Origin: Acanthosepion pharaonis
Taxonomy: Eukaryota; Mollusca; Cephalopoda; Sepiida; Sepiidae
Direction of reading: 5' to 3'
DNA: 64,000 nt
Assembly: GCA_903632075.3 (NCBI GenBank)
Contig: CAHIKZ030005207.1
Span: 730,001 to 794,000, forward strand
The notes beneath the pieces are model-generated. The model made no database searches and was not told where the DNA came from. It saw nothing but the letters and a program-made list of their open reading frames with translations. Below are positions 21,440 to 32,514 of this stretch, piece by piece. Made by a program: the position numbers and the translations under genes. Position 1 is the first letter of the stretch; each line of letters starts with the position of its first letter.

Positions 21440-22087
21440 AAAATTAAACCAACTCTTCATTTTCTCTTGTTATTTTTATATATATGCATCTCCATCTTCT
21501 CTTAATTTACTCCTCCTTATTATCATTATTTCTCTTTCTCTTCTCTGATTTGGCCCTCTTTCTTCATACATTATCTCCATTTTTATTCCCTCCTTTTTGA
21601 ACATAATTTTCACCTCTTCCTTCTCTTTGTTATTGTTGATTTTTATCACTGTTTTTTATGAAATGTATAGACCATGTTTCATGTTATATCTCTCCATCCT
21701 GATTCTATCCTCCGAAATAATCTTCTGCTTTCCTCCTACTTCTTTTTGCTGTTACTGTTCTTACCATTATTTTTCCTTTTCTTCTTCTTCTCCTCCCCTA
21801 ATTATAGTCCCCTCTCCTTATTTGCTCTTTACTCTCTACAATTGTTCATGTTCCTTTCCTTTCTTTTTTAAGAAACAGCCAATATTTTTTCTTTTATATT
21901 TCTAGCTATTTTTAAAGGCTGCTTTTCAAATAACTGTTTATTTTTTTTAACTTTTATTCTTTTTTCTTTCAGGTTTCCTATTTGTTCTTTTCTTTCTTTT
22001 TTCCTTTTTGTTCTTTTCTTTCTTTCTTCCTATTTGTTCTTTTCTTTCTTTTTTCCTTTTTGTTCTTTTCTTTCTTTCTTCCTATTT

Positions 22088-22120
<33 letters not shown>

Positions 22121-23180
22121 CTTTCTTCCTATTTTTTGTTCTTTTTTTTTCTTCCTTTTTGTTTTTGTTCTTTTCTTTCTTCCTTTTTGTTCTTTTCTTT
22201 CTTTTTTCCTTTTTGTTCTTTTCTTTCTTCCTTTTTGTTCTTTTCCTTCTTCCTTTCTGTTCTTTTCTTTCTTCCTTTCTGTTCTTTTCTTTCTTCCTTT
22301 TTGTTCTTTTCTTTCTTTTTTCCTTTTTGTTCTTTTATTTTTCTTCCTTTTTTTTCTTTTATTTTAATATTTTATTTTTTGTTTCTTTTCTTTTTTCCTT
22401 TTTGTCCTTTTGCTTCTTTCTTTCTTCCTCTTTTTTGTTCCTTCCTTCTTTCTTTCTCTATTCACCTTTTTTGTTCTTTTCCTTTATTCCTTTTTCTTTT
22501 CCTTCTTTTTTCCTCCCTCTATTTTCTTTTCTTTTTCCTTGTACTTCCCCTCTCTTTTTCTTTAACTGTTTTACTTTCTCCCATTTTTCTCCTCTCTCAT
22601 CTCTTCCAATGACCTGCTTTTTTCTTCTCCTCTTTGAGCAACATTTTTCCAGTATCTTTAATTGTCCTCTTCTTTCTCACTTCTCTGTTATATTTTGTTG
22701 TCATTTTCTTTAATCTTTCTCTCTTTCTCTTCCCCTCATTTTTTTTCTCTCTTCCTCTTCATCATATTATCTATCTCTTTCTTTCCATTTATCACTCCTC
22801 CTCTTTTCACAGATCTCTTACCATCAACTCCATTAACATTTTTCTCTTTGTCTCTCATTTTCTGATTTTACTATTTTCCCTTCTTTTATATTTCATCTTT
22901 CTCTACCCTACCCATTCATTCTGTCTCTACCTCTTTTTCACTTTCTTTTATTCTTTACACATTTCTCCTCCCACCTGTATCTTTCTTTCTTTTCTTTTTT
23001 TTTTTTTAATTATGTCTGTTATTCTTCATTTTATTCTCTTATTTAAATCTTTCCCTCCATTTTTTCCTTCTTTTTTTCATTTCTGTTTCTTCTACTCATC
23101 TTCTTTCTTTGCCTTTCCTTCCATGTTTATCTTCTTTTTTTGCTTCCCTTCACTTTCTCCACACATTCATTCATTCATTA
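21440..23180. repeat. 1.7 kb pyrimidine-rich tract
   Basis: Nearly continuous C+T on the plus strand. Between ~21975 and 22345 a ~26 bp unit repeats (TTTTTGTTCTTTTCTTTCTT with CCTATTTG variants), interrupted by a pure T run at ~22092-22122. Several overlapping plus-strand frames up to 243 codons translate to F/S/L-rich low complexity; I reject them as genes. Such a tract can in principle form triplex or unpaired DNA. Confidence 0.9.
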
Positions 23181-23184
23181 ACAC

Positions 23185-23545
23185 AGTAACACAAGGTCCA
23201 AATAAAAACACAGCCGCTGCATGAAACACCAAATGTGCACTCTTAAAAAAATATGACATGTGGAAACGCTCTGAATAGAGAGTCTTCCACAATTTTGCCA
23301 TTTACATTCTGCATTAAAAAGAATCTTTGAATTCTCAAACGAATGTTGATCGATTTTCATCCTCGTTTGCCCGCCCTGTCTCCACCCATCACTCAGTGTG
23401 GTCTTTGTGAGCACGATGTGTCAATTAAAGACATTCATTCTTCTATAAAGAAAAAAAACTCTAAAATAAGGGAAAGCAAAAACTGACGTTTGGTCTGGGC
23501 ATTGCATATGTTATCCTTCCCACGTCTATCGTGGCCAGAGTGCAA
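23185..23545. other. Unique CpG-containing island
   Basis: This ~350 bp stretch has balanced composition and several CpGs (for example near 23213, 23265, 23340, 23350, 23372, 23414, 23523). It lacks simple repeats and matches no other part of the window. It stands out between the pyrimidine tract and the (TA)n array. It could be an old exon, a conserved non-coding element or simply unique DNA; no convincing ORF or splice pair is evident. Confidence 0.35.
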
Positions 23546-23615
23546 TTGTGACATATTGCATGAATGCATGTGTGCACACACTCACACTTTTTATATTATA
23601 TAAATATACTTATAT

Positions 23616-23735
<120 letters not shown>

Positions 23736-23922
23736 ATGTGTATGCACATGTACTTGAATGAATGTGTACATTTATGAATGTATACAGATTTATGTCCCCA
23801 TGTTAATATGTATGTATATATTGACCTGTCTATTTAAATTCTTATGTGGACATACTCTAAGTACTTACGTATGGATGTAGGTGTATACATTTATGATCAG
23901 CCATATATATATATGTATATGC

Positions 23923-23941
23923 ACACACACACACACACACA
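23923..23941. repeat. (CA)n microsatellite
   Basis: About nine CA units after a short TATATATG stretch. Confidence 0.9.
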
Positions 23942-24317
23942 TGTAGATATGCAGATTTAGGTTCACACAGGCATTTGCAAATGAATATCTATGAGAATGT
24001 GCAGAAAAGTTCACAGCCCAGCATGCTTCATAAATATGCTCAAATGACCAACAAAATATTTTTGTGGGGAAGGCCTTCTTAGTTAGGCCCCAAACCTTTC
24101 TGTACTCAGCTTATGTATATGTATGCATAAACAGAATTTAATTTATATCATATTTTTATATTCTATATAATGTATACATTATTGACTAATGCACATTACT
24201 ATCTTGGCAGAGTATATGTTTATATATAGATATTTGTAAAAGAAAACATATATACATGTGTATATACATACATTAGGCATATGTAAAGATGTTAGAAACA
24301 TGTGATATTTTATTCCC

Positions 24318-24345
24318 AATATATATATATATATATATATATATA
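24318..24345. repeat. (TA)n microsatellite
   Basis: About 13 TA units. The 200 bp that follow (24346-24560) hold no recognised element. Confidence 0.9.
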
Positions 24346-24595
24346 ATGAGATTCAGTGGCAGCTGGTAAGATCCACCTATAGGGAAGCTGGTAATAAAGA
24401 GTGCTCAGTGTGAAGAAGAGCCTATAAAATGTAAGAAGAATAAGAAATAGAACCAAAGCTACTCAATACTCAAGTTTCACCCTGGAGTTGAAGGATCATC
24501 AGGTCAGGTTCAATCTTTGCCTTTAGCTCATGATACAGGCCTTAGATATAGAGAAGTCATTTTTGTGTCTTACATATATATATATATAGTGTATA

Positions 24596-24800
24596 GGGGC
24601 AGCAGATTATTATTCAAACATATAGTGTTAAATATAACAGACAAAAAATATCTATTATGTTTGATCATAAGCCATTCTAAGCTTTGTATAGTGGCTTTAG
24701 TTTTGGGAGAAAATAAAGACAAAAACTGTCCAAAATTTTGATATTTTTTTTATTATGTTGTTTCTTGATTCAGTTCACATGAGCCATCTTCAGAGTGCTT
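24596..24800 (-). mobile_element. Hammerhead-like repeat, family ii (copy at 46393-46555)
   Basis: GTTAAATATAACAGACAA, CTATTATGTTTGAT, CATTCTAAGCTT and GACAAAAACTGTCCAA recur in the same order and orientation at 46395-46510. At the right end the minus strand reads CUGAAGA, U, a stem II GGCUCAUGUGAACU, then GAAUC, a decayed form of GAAAG. (TA)n lies at the left edge. Confidence 0.6.
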
Positions 24801-25619
24801 ATATGTTATGTTTGCATAGAAGTTTCCTATATGACAATAACAGTTAATAATGGTCATGGAACAGCAAATGCAGGTCATAAATTCAGAATGCAGTTCTATG
24901 ATGTTGTACATGAACATGTGAGAGAAAGAAATGTTATCGACATAACCATATGTTTAAATGTATTGTAATATGTTGTAACTGGTTTGAAATGTAATTTTGT
25001 TAAGTGTGGGTTTCTTTATTTCAATGTAGATGGCCTCCAATATCTTAAGGTTCTTTTTTACTGTATCTATGTGAGTATTGTGTTATCAACTAATATCTCT
25101 CTAATATTATGTACATGGTTATGTTTTTCTAAGAAATGTTGTTTAATAGAACTAAGATCAGAAAGGTGACAGGTAAGGTCTATGGGAGACTGTGGTTGCA
25201 GTAAAACGAATATATGTTGTGGGTTTATTATTAGTATCAAAATCTCTGAACAGGCATGTAAAATTATACACTATATTGGGTTTTTTTTGTAGAGGTTTTA
25301 GTTGTAGGGCTATTAGAGACTATGAGGTCAATTGTTTTAAATTTTTTATATGATGAGATTAACTTGTTTATTATTATTAATAGGCTTAACATTTCTACCT
25401 ATTATGTTTTTGGGTGTTGAGGCATGGAAAAAATAAATATACTATACAATATATATTATAGTATAATATTTTTTTGCTCCACACCTCCTCCCCTTCTTGA
25501 CTTCCAGTGCCATGCAGGATAAAATTGGTGTGCATCGATGGGCACTTATTACCTAGCAACCTGACAAGCAAGACCTTACAGTCAAAACCAAGGTAGTGCA
25601 GTAGAATATAGTTTTTACT

Positions 25620-25622
<3 letters not shown>

Positions 25623-25687
<65 letters not shown>
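25623..25687. repeat. (TA)n microsatellite
   Basis: About 30 TA units, directly followed by the repeated ATTTTAAGACATTTTTTATG module. Confidence 0.95.
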
Positions 25688-25689
<2 letters not shown>

Positions 25690-26207
25690 AAGACATTTTT
25701 TATGTTTATATGTTCTTTTTTATAGATACAAATATTTAAGTAAATGCTCTGTTTAAAATAAATAATGATGTCACACATTATGAAATGGACAAAGTCCAAC
25801 AATTATTTTAAGACATTTTTTATGTTTATATGTACTTTTTATAGATACAAATAAATTTGTTTACATTTGGATACACATTGAGCAGATATGAATGTATGAG
25901 AGAAAATCATGGAGAATTGTAGTTTAAAAACAGTAAAATCAACCTTGCTAACCAAAACGCTCCTCTGTGGCTCAATCGATAAATGCACATCAGGCTATAT
26001 GATGGTTCTGTATAGGATACAGGTTCAATTCCTGTCAGAGGACACATATTCTCTATGAAAATTTCTCAGACAATCAGGCCAGTAAATGTTGTTAATACTG
26101 TTTATTATAAACAAAGCATTTACTTAAATATTTATGTCTATAAAAAGAATGTATAAACATAAAAAATGTCTTAAAATAATTGTTGGACTTTGTCCATTTC
26201 ATAATAT
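25685..26207. mobile_element. Inverted-repeat element enclosing a tRNA-like sequence
   Basis: The left arm (25685-25850) contains two direct copies of TTTTAAGACATTTTTTATG (25685 and 25806) around TTATGAAATGGACAAAGTCC. An inverted copy lies at 26098-26207 (GGACTTTGTCCATTTCATAA). (TA)n arrays sit at both outer edges. The spacer carries the tRNA-like sequence at 25961-26043. The layout resembles the hammerhead/tRNA composites, but I see no CUGANGA..GAAA core here. Confidence 0.55.
25961..26043 (+). tRNA. tRNA-like sequence (probable pseudogene or SINE-type)
   Basis: The acceptor stem pairs perfectly (TCCTCTG with CAGAGGA, 7 bp), the T arm is perfect (ACAGG, TTCAATT, CCTGT) and an anticodon-arm-like stem CATCA/TGATG closes the 7 nt loop GGCTATA. 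A box TGGCTCAATCGA and B box GGTTCAATTCC are intact, so transcription by RNA polymerase III is possible. Against a working tRNA: position 33 is G instead of U, the loop triplet would be CTA, and the 14 nt between anticodon stem and T stem fits neither a normal variable loop nor a clear intron. The D-arm resembles arginine tRNAs. Confidence 0.5.
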
Positions 26208-26448
26208 ATATATATATATATACATAAGTGAAACTGGTTAAAGTAAAAAAATGTAAAACAACAAATAATTTTTCCTGTAAGAAATACTGAAAATACAGTT
26301 GTAAGTAATAAAGTTTGAATTTTAACATTTCTCTATAAAAATACATATAATGGAAATAAATATAAATATTAGGTGCTTTTTTCCCAATTCTTATTTTAGT
26401 CTATACAACAAGTTTTTGTACATAATTTTTCTAAAAATTTTATATACA

Positions 26449-26472
26449 TTTATATATATATATATATATACA
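26449..26472. repeat. (TA)n microsatellite
   Basis: About 11 TA units; shorter TA runs are at 26203-26222, 26511-26516 and 26550-26556. Confidence 0.85.
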
Positions 26473-26566
26473 TATATTTTTCTTCCTTTTTTTTTTGAGA
26501 AAGAGATATATATAGTGAGAGACATCATTTTTAAGGCCTGTATATTTTTATATATATGCATTTTAT

Positions 26567-26720
26567 GCATGTTGGAGTAATGGATATTAACATTGATTAA
26601 GGAATTGGAGAACTGAGTTGAAATTTCAATTGTGCTCATTACATTAACTTACGTGTAACTACTCTTGGGGAAAAGTATGAATCAACTGGTCTCAGAGAAG
26701 GACAACTCTGAATTCAAAAT
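26567..26720 (+). mobile_element. tRNA-headed SINE
   Basis: Head: GCATGTTGGAGTAATGGAT (A box TGGAGTAATGG) and GAGTTGAAATTTC (B box), matching in order the minus-strand head at 28890-28953. Body: TTACATTAACTTACGTGTAA, ACTCTTGGGGAAAAGTATGA, ATC. The head is decayed but contiguous. Confidence 0.65.
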
Positions 26721-26724
26721 TTCA

Positions 26725-26860
26725 GGAGGCGTGTTTGGGGATCTTATGTAACATTATATGCATCAGTTCTCTGTATTCAGTTCTTCTAAAAGTTGTGTGT
26801 GGTTTTTGCTCAAGCCTTCACCACAATAATCAAATCATGTGTGTGAATGGTTTGGCTGTT
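26725..26860. repeat. Dispersed repeat, partner of 7765-7850
   Basis: TTCTCTGTATTCAGTTCTTC, then GTGTGGTTTTTGCTCAAGCC and AATAATCAAATCATG, match the left flank of the minisatellite at 7.8 kb. Confidence 0.55.
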
Positions 26861-26917
26861 CACTTCTAAGAACTGAGTTGTTGTACCCTTATATGATGAA
26901 AATGATGGGAGAGTCCG

Positions 26918-26921
<4 letters not shown>

Positions 26922-26951
<30 letters not shown>
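26922..26951. repeat. (TA)n microsatellite
   Basis: About 14 TA units at the outer edge of the family ii hammerhead-like arm. Confidence 0.9.
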
Positions 26952-26954
<3 letters not shown>

Positions 26955-27145
26955 ACAGGTTTGGTTAAATAATTTAGACATGCTATGTCTGTTTATTTTT
27001 CTTTTAATCCTTTGGAGTTCATGAATCAATTTCTTGGTAGCCATAGAAGATTGATTAAGAAAAATACCAAAATTTTCTTTCAAATAATTTTATTTTCCCA
27101 AGTACTTTCAGTCTCATCTGAGACCATCTTCAGGGGGTTTAATTG
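26952..27145 (-). mobile_element. Hammerhead-like arm, family ii
   Basis: On the minus strand: CUGAAGA (27127-27133), one extra U, a strong 6 bp stem II (GGUCUC, loop AGAU, GAGACU), GAAA, then the palindromic stem III AGUACU followed by U (H17). All expected core bases are present. The outer end (TTAAATAATTTAGACA) matches the arms of the 2.5-3.2 kb element. It is among the best preserved copies in the window. Confidence 0.65.
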
Positions 27146-27449
27146 CCTATGTATATGTATTTCTGTGAATTCAAAACATTTTACTTTTCATTTTACTGCG
27201 TTTTTTATCATTTTATATCAATTTCAAATTCACAAGGTTTATGGGTTTTTTTTTTCCATGCAAAGGAGGCATTACTCTTGTGTTCTTGTGGACCATTTGT
27301 GAGTAAAAGTTTTGAATTGTTTATTTCTGGGATTGACTGTGTTGTAACCAAAACTTCAGAAAGTGGGAACTTGCAAATATATGTAAATTAAATACATCAG
27401 AAAACTCAGCATTACTCTCACATCCTGATTATTTTCATTTTTTTTTTAC

Positions 27450-27745
27450 AATGATGTTCATCTTGTACAAGGCCCAAAAGCCACTTCTGGTAGAAGGTTA
27501 CAGAGTAAGAGGCAGAGCTTATGTGGATATCCATAGAAGATAATGCTTAACCCTACTTGAACTGGTTAAGATTGTAGCAATTGAGGAAGCATCCTTTTTG
27601 AAAGTTGGTTCCACAAAGCAGCAGTTTTTGGGGAGAAGCTACTCAAATGAAATTTACATCTCAACAATGAAATACAAATGAAATGTTTCACTAGGATGTG
27701 CCTGACATGGTCGGTCTTCGCAGTGAAGGTTAGGAATGGTGAAAT
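27450..27745 (-). pseudogene. LINE family B 3' end
   Basis: The minus strand reads, with frameshifts, a FSPKTAALWNQL-like start, KRMLPQLLQS, VKHYLLWISTSALPLTL and FGPCTR, then TSL.KK and an A-rich end, as in the better copy at 29.8 kb. This fragment sits just left of the multi-unit SINE. Confidence 0.6.
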
Positions 27746-27764
27746 TAAAGATGTAGTTCATCTG

Positions 27765-28953
27765 AATCAGTCAGTCAGTTATGTGCCATGTGTAATACAC
27801 GCTTAGGCAATCAAGTATCTTTCGATACATGACTGACGAGGCAGATTTCTTTTTCTCGCCATAGGTTACTATTTCTTTCTACGGTAGACCAGTTGCCATC
27901 CAAGGCTACAGAACCCAGTCTGTCCTGCTATTTACTCATAGCTGGGGGGAAAAGAGGATTCATACCTTTCTCAATGGTATTAGCTCATAAGTGATTGTAA
28001 TGGATTTGATGGCAGTGATGTCAGCCCACTCTTTTCTTTTCTTTGCTTCTTTCTTCCTTTCTTTAAGGTGGTATCATATGTAGGATAACAGTGCAAATAT
28101 AGTTGGCTCTTATCTCCATACCATTTCAACTTGGTTTTCTTGATGGTAGTTCTGAGGCCTGTTTCTTGTCTTACACTGTGTCATTTGTGAATACTTTGAA
28201 TAATTCTGTAGAATCTCATTTCTGATGCTTGGATTTTTTGCTCCAATTCATGCTGCCATTTCTTTCTGCAGTAGACCAGTTGCCATCCAAAGCTATACAA
28301 CACTTTCTATCATGCTATTTACCGATAGCCCGGAGGAGAAGAAGAGGATCCATATCATTCCCAAGGGTCTTAGCATGTAAGTGAATGTAATGGATTCAAC
28401 TGGAAAGTCAGTTGTGTTCCATGTATGATACATGCTTAGGCAATCATGTATCTTTCGATACATTACTGACAAGGCAGACTTTTTTCCCCACAGTAGGTTG
28501 CCATTTCTTTCTGCAGTAGACCAGTTACCATTCAAGGCTATAGAACCTGGTCTGTCCTGCTATTTACCCATAGCTGGGGGAGAAGAGGAGGATTCCTATC
28601 TTTCCCAAGAGTATTAGCATGTAAGTGAATGAAATGAATTCAAGTGGAAAGTCAGTCAGTCAGTTATGTGCCATGCGTGATACACACTTAGATGATCATG
28701 TATCTTTTGATACATGACTAATAAGGCAGATTTTTCCTGCAGTAGGTTGTCATTTCTTTCTACAGTAGACCAGTTGCCATCCAAGGCTATAGAACCCAGT
28801 CTGTCCTGCTATTTACTCATAGCTGGGGGGAAAAGAGGATTCATACCTTTCTCAATGGTATTAGCCCGTAAGTGATTGTAATGGATTTGACTGGAATTCA
28901 AACTCGGTTCTCCAGTTCCTCAATCCAAGCCACTATCCATTACTCCAACATGC
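27765..28953 (-). mobile_element. SINE with tandemly multiplied body and tRNA-like head
   Basis: The head is at 28890-28953 on the minus strand: A box TGGAGTAATGG (28938-28948), B box GAGTTTGAATTCC (28892-28904). Downstream on that strand four body units follow, with starts (left edges) near 28749, 28501, 28256 and 27866. Each unit holds GGTCTACTG.AGAAAGAAATG and GTATC.AAAGATACATGA (a short hairpin). A ~240 bp unrelated insert (28010-28250) separates the last two units; the same insert is in copy 1 at 6.9 kb. Confidence 0.75.
28012..28823 (-). repeat. Large direct duplication, copy 2
   Basis: Matches 6911-7722 with a constant 21101 bp offset at about 98% identity by eye. Only this copy keeps the SINE head, so it is more likely the source and 6.9 kb the derived copy. 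Confidence 0.85.
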
Positions 28954-28974
28954 CTTCTACTTTGTCTGAATACA

Positions 28975-29150
28975 TTCCATTAAAATAATGATAGAGCAGC
29001 AAGAGTCTTGTGACATTTTGTTTGTGCGAAAAGGGTTACAGGTTGGAAAGTAATTCATCACCCTCAAGGGTGCAGAGACGCTATTGCACTTTATCAAGAC
29101 TTGAAAATGAAGACTGGAAAGCCCTTGTCCATTTGTCAAAAAATATCAGC
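28975..29150 (-). pseudogene. LINE family B, RT C-terminal remnant
   Basis: The minus strand reads LDKVQ, stop, RLCTLEGDELLSNL, PFSHKQNVTRLLLLYHYF and NGMYSDK in shifting frames. This corresponds to the L(D/E).VQ.RA..L..SL.HRR.V..L...Y.YY.G.C segment shortly before the family's terminal LWNSLP motif. A family B tail lies further left (27.5 kb), interrupted by the SINE array, so these may be parts of one old copy. Confidence 0.6.
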
Positions 29151-29604
29151 ACTCATTATTTTTCATTTAGAACACAACTTTGGCATTTCTACCAGTAAAA
29201 TATTTGTTCATATAATTTCTCAATCATATATTACAACACCTACTTCAGATAAGGACCCAGAATTTGGGCAGGATTTCACTGCTTTATGTCATTAAAATGA
29301 TATCAGTGAACCCCAACAATACCTCAATATCACCAAGTGTGTAGTTTCTCTGTTACAAAGTGAAAACACAAGACCCATTATGATACTGTTATGGCAAGTT
29401 TAATTTAGTAAGTCAAAATTGGTGATAAAACTTAGAATTGTTTCGACTGCGGTTTTTATAATAAATACAATAACTTTAATAAAACATGTTGAAAACTACC
29501 TAAAAATTTAACTCAAGCTTTGTTTTGATGTCTAAGTTAATTGTTTAAAATTTGAAAGAAACTGTTCAAAGCAACTTTGAGTTATTGGGTTTTATGAGAT
29601 TTGT

Positions 29605-29820
29605 ATAACAGATGGACTGTACAAATAAATTCAAGTATGAAAATTTCAGATGTAAGTTCACATACAAAATATTTTAAGTACAAATAAATTAGAATTACAA
29701 AACAAACCAAATACAAGTAAATCTAAGTACAAAAGGATTTAAGTACATGTACATTTCAATACAAAGTGGATTCAGGTACAAAATAATTTAGATGTAAGTA
29801 AATTGAAGCACAAAAGAATT
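29605..29820. repeat. Degenerate AAGTACAAA-type tandem repeat
   Basis: About ten loose units of (T/A)AAGTACAAAT.AATT vary from 12 to 25 bp. It lies at the 3' side of the minus-strand LINE tail, as expected if the LINE 3' end used or generated a short tandem repeat. Confidence 0.6.
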
Positions 29821-30045
29821 TAGATAAATTTTTCTTTACAATGATTTTCCTCTGTACAAGGCCAGAGAGCCACTTGAGGTAGTGGGTTAGACTGTAAAAG
29901 GTGAAGTTTATGCAGATATGTAGGGAAAGATAAAGATTAACCCAAGATTTGAACAGATTATTGTAGTGATTGGGAAAGCATACTCTTAGGAGTTGGTTCC
30001 ACAAAGCAGTAGTTTGTGGGAAGAAGCTACTCAAATGGAATTCAA
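29821..30045 (-). pseudogene. LINE family B 3' end, well preserved
   Basis: A continuous minus-strand frame reads MSSFFPQTTALWNQLLRVCF, then PNHYNNLFKSWVNLYLS, and ends with WLSGLVQRKIIVKKN. This is the complete family B terminal domain without internal stops, though the RT upstream is missing. The 3' end runs into the AAGTACAAA repeat. Confidence 0.75.
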
Positions 30046-31135
30046 AAGAAATTTGCTTTTATTTTTACTAGCAATTTCAGGTTTCATAATATTGGATGAA
30101 TGTATAAGAGTTTATGGTGTATGCACATGTCATAACTTACATATAGCTCTTTCAGCTTTGTGCCATAATTATGTATTTTGTACATAATAAATATTACTTA
30201 CATATAACCCACTTATTTTGACAGAGACGATAAGTTAATAATGTTATGAATTGAAGAAATGAAAAAAAATTATGAATAACCTCCAAAATAGTGAACCTTA
30301 GTTAACATGTCATCGACTGACCTTCACACTTAGTAGAAACAAAGCAAGCATCTGTGTTAATACCCAAAAACAAAAAAAAACATCATAAAATATCACCTTT
30401 ATTATAAGTTTAATGCCTTCAGGATATTACAAGCAGTTCAGTGTTGTGAATCCTTGTAGATGTCCATGTGAGCTAGAATTGCCTAAAGTTTACATTGTAC
30501 ACCATTTTATTGGCAAAGCCAGTATTAAGACTAATAAACTTTTTATGAAATGCCCTGTATAAAAGACTTGCCCAAGGTATACATGGCTATGTGCAACTGA
30601 ATGAAACTGTATCACTAAGAATAATATTGTTCTTATCGATGTCAATATACAAGAAAAAATTACAGTGGTATGAGAGTCTTTCATTGTTGCTCTTCATATT
30701 TGTCAACAAAGATTAGCTTCTCCTGTCCAGCCCTTGGGAGATAAACGGAAACATTTTGAATACATTATTAAATGGATATTTAGTGAAAACAAATTGTCTT
30801 TCCCCATAAGTTCTTTGAAAGTAGGATATAGTGCTGTGAAACCAGAGGTTAGAATATAGCACTAGGCTTGACATTTCCTACGTTTCTAATAATATTATTC
30901 ATCTATTTGATCAGATGTCACGGTATTCTTTGGAAGTATAAAACGCCATGTCACATGTCCCAAAAAATATTAATACTACTGATTCATTCATGACACTTCA
31001 GGTAATTTGTTTTTTTCGATCCAAATGTTTTTATAAATAAAATGATTAGGTAATACTAAAAAAATTAGAAAATATAGTTTTGATTTTGTTTAAAGTCATT
31101 TACTGTGTATTTTTAAAGATCTACTCAAAAATATT
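30046..31135. other. No recognised feature
   Basis: AT-rich DNA. The small frame at 30490-30684 has no motif. No inverted or direct repeat stands out by eye. Confidence 0.5.
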
Positions 31136-31550
31136 AGGACAAATTTCTTAAAGTTGTTAGCAAAAGGGACAGCCCAATATGGAAATTACAAATGGGAGAC
31201 ACCAAATCAATCAAGTGCAACAATTTAAATATTTAAAGGCACATTGGGATAGTGAAAAATGCCTTCCAAAGCTAAGGAAAGTATTAAGAAATAAAAAGAT
31301 TTTGTTTGTAAAAAAGAAAAAAAGTACTGAACTTACCTAATATCAGTCCTCCTATATGGCAGTGAATGCTGGACAATTCATTTGTAGATGAAGAAGAGAC
31401 TTGAAGCAACAGAAATGTGGTTCTACAGAAAGCTGTTCAGGATACTATGGACCAAACATATGAGCAATGGAAAAATTTTTAGAGAAATGGAAACAAAAAG
31501 AACACTTGTACTCATCCGAAAGAGATAGTAGAAATGTCTAGGGCATATAT
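31136..31550 (+). pseudogene. LINE family A fragment
   Basis: The plus strand has the post-RT region: an NYKWETPNQ..QQFKYL-like start, AHWDSEKCLP, then LYGSECWTIHL, FYRKLFRIL and ETKRTLVLI-like segments, broken by stops. It overlaps in content with the next fragment at 31.6 kb, so the two are separate insertions of the same part of the element. Confidence 0.65.
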
Positions 31551-31624
31551 AAGTTTATTTTCTAGGATTTTTACAACAATATATTTTGTAATGATGTAAT
31601 TATATATATAAACGGATATTTAAT

Positions 31625-32095
31625 TTTAAGCAAAGTATTAAGAAATAAAAAAATTTTGTTAAAAAAGAGAAAACAGTACTGAACCGTTATGTAACATCAG
31701 CCCCCCCCCCTATATGGCAGTGAATGCGAGACAATTCCCTCAAAGATGAAAAAGCAACAGAAATAGGGTTCTACAGAAGGATACTGAAAATAGTGTACCA
31801 AACATGTGAGCAACCACCAAGTTTTAGAGAAAGTAGAAACAAAAAGGACACTTATACTTAACATCAGAGAGAGTAAAAATTTTTAGAGCACCTCATGAGG
31901 AAAAAAGGCTTGGAAAAGTTGATACTCACATGACATATTGTAGGTAAGAGGAACAGAGAAAAACAATGCATAACTTATCTATAAAACTTGAGTAAATAGA
32001 TGGCAGAACAATGTTTAGGCAAGATAATAAAGACACAAAATTTATCAAGAACTACAAAAGACAGGAAATTGTGGAGAGCTATGATTTTCAATCTC
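31625..32095 (+). pseudogene. LINE family A fragment with C10 tract
   Basis: Starts at SKVLRNKKI-like residues, continues through a YGSECETI-like segment after a run of ten C (31701-31710), and reaches the terminus (a KDRKLWRAMIF-like segment near 32045-32090). The poly-C run replaces the usual TCAGTACTCCTATATGG and shifts the frame. Confidence 0.65.
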
Positions 32096-32514
32096 AGTGG
32101 GGATATGCTATGATGTGTCTTATATCTCTTGATGCATATCTCTCATTGCATATGTCTCAATGGACAGGGAGAACACCCCATTAGACTATTCACCTCACCC
32201 CATATCTATACCTCAGCTCAACTTTGCTCGCTTATAGCAGTAGGTTACAATCCAAGAATAAAATCTGGTTTATTTCTAGTATTTGTTTTGTTTTTTCACT
32301 TATGAGTAATGAGATCTGGATGAAGGGCAATTTTTAAGCCACAAGTGTTTGACTGGAAGAAGCTGTCAACGAATCTGGTGTCGGCTCTGAGCTGCAGCTC
32401 TTGGGCTCTCCCTTTTGTTGACATTCATACATTTTGTTTTATTACAGTTAATACTTCCTACTTGCTTTCCATTTATACCTTGTTTTTTCAGTTTACTTCA
32501 TGAATCTGTCATCG

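Noticed and set aside
21597..23224. Plus-strand open frames of 60-243 codons rich in F, S and L
   Set aside because: They translate a pyrimidine tract; overlapping frames are open at once and none has a domain.
25961..26043. Functional amber-suppressor tRNA (CTA anticodon)
   Set aside because: No U33 and an abnormal variable region; more likely a decayed or SINE-type tRNA-like sequence.
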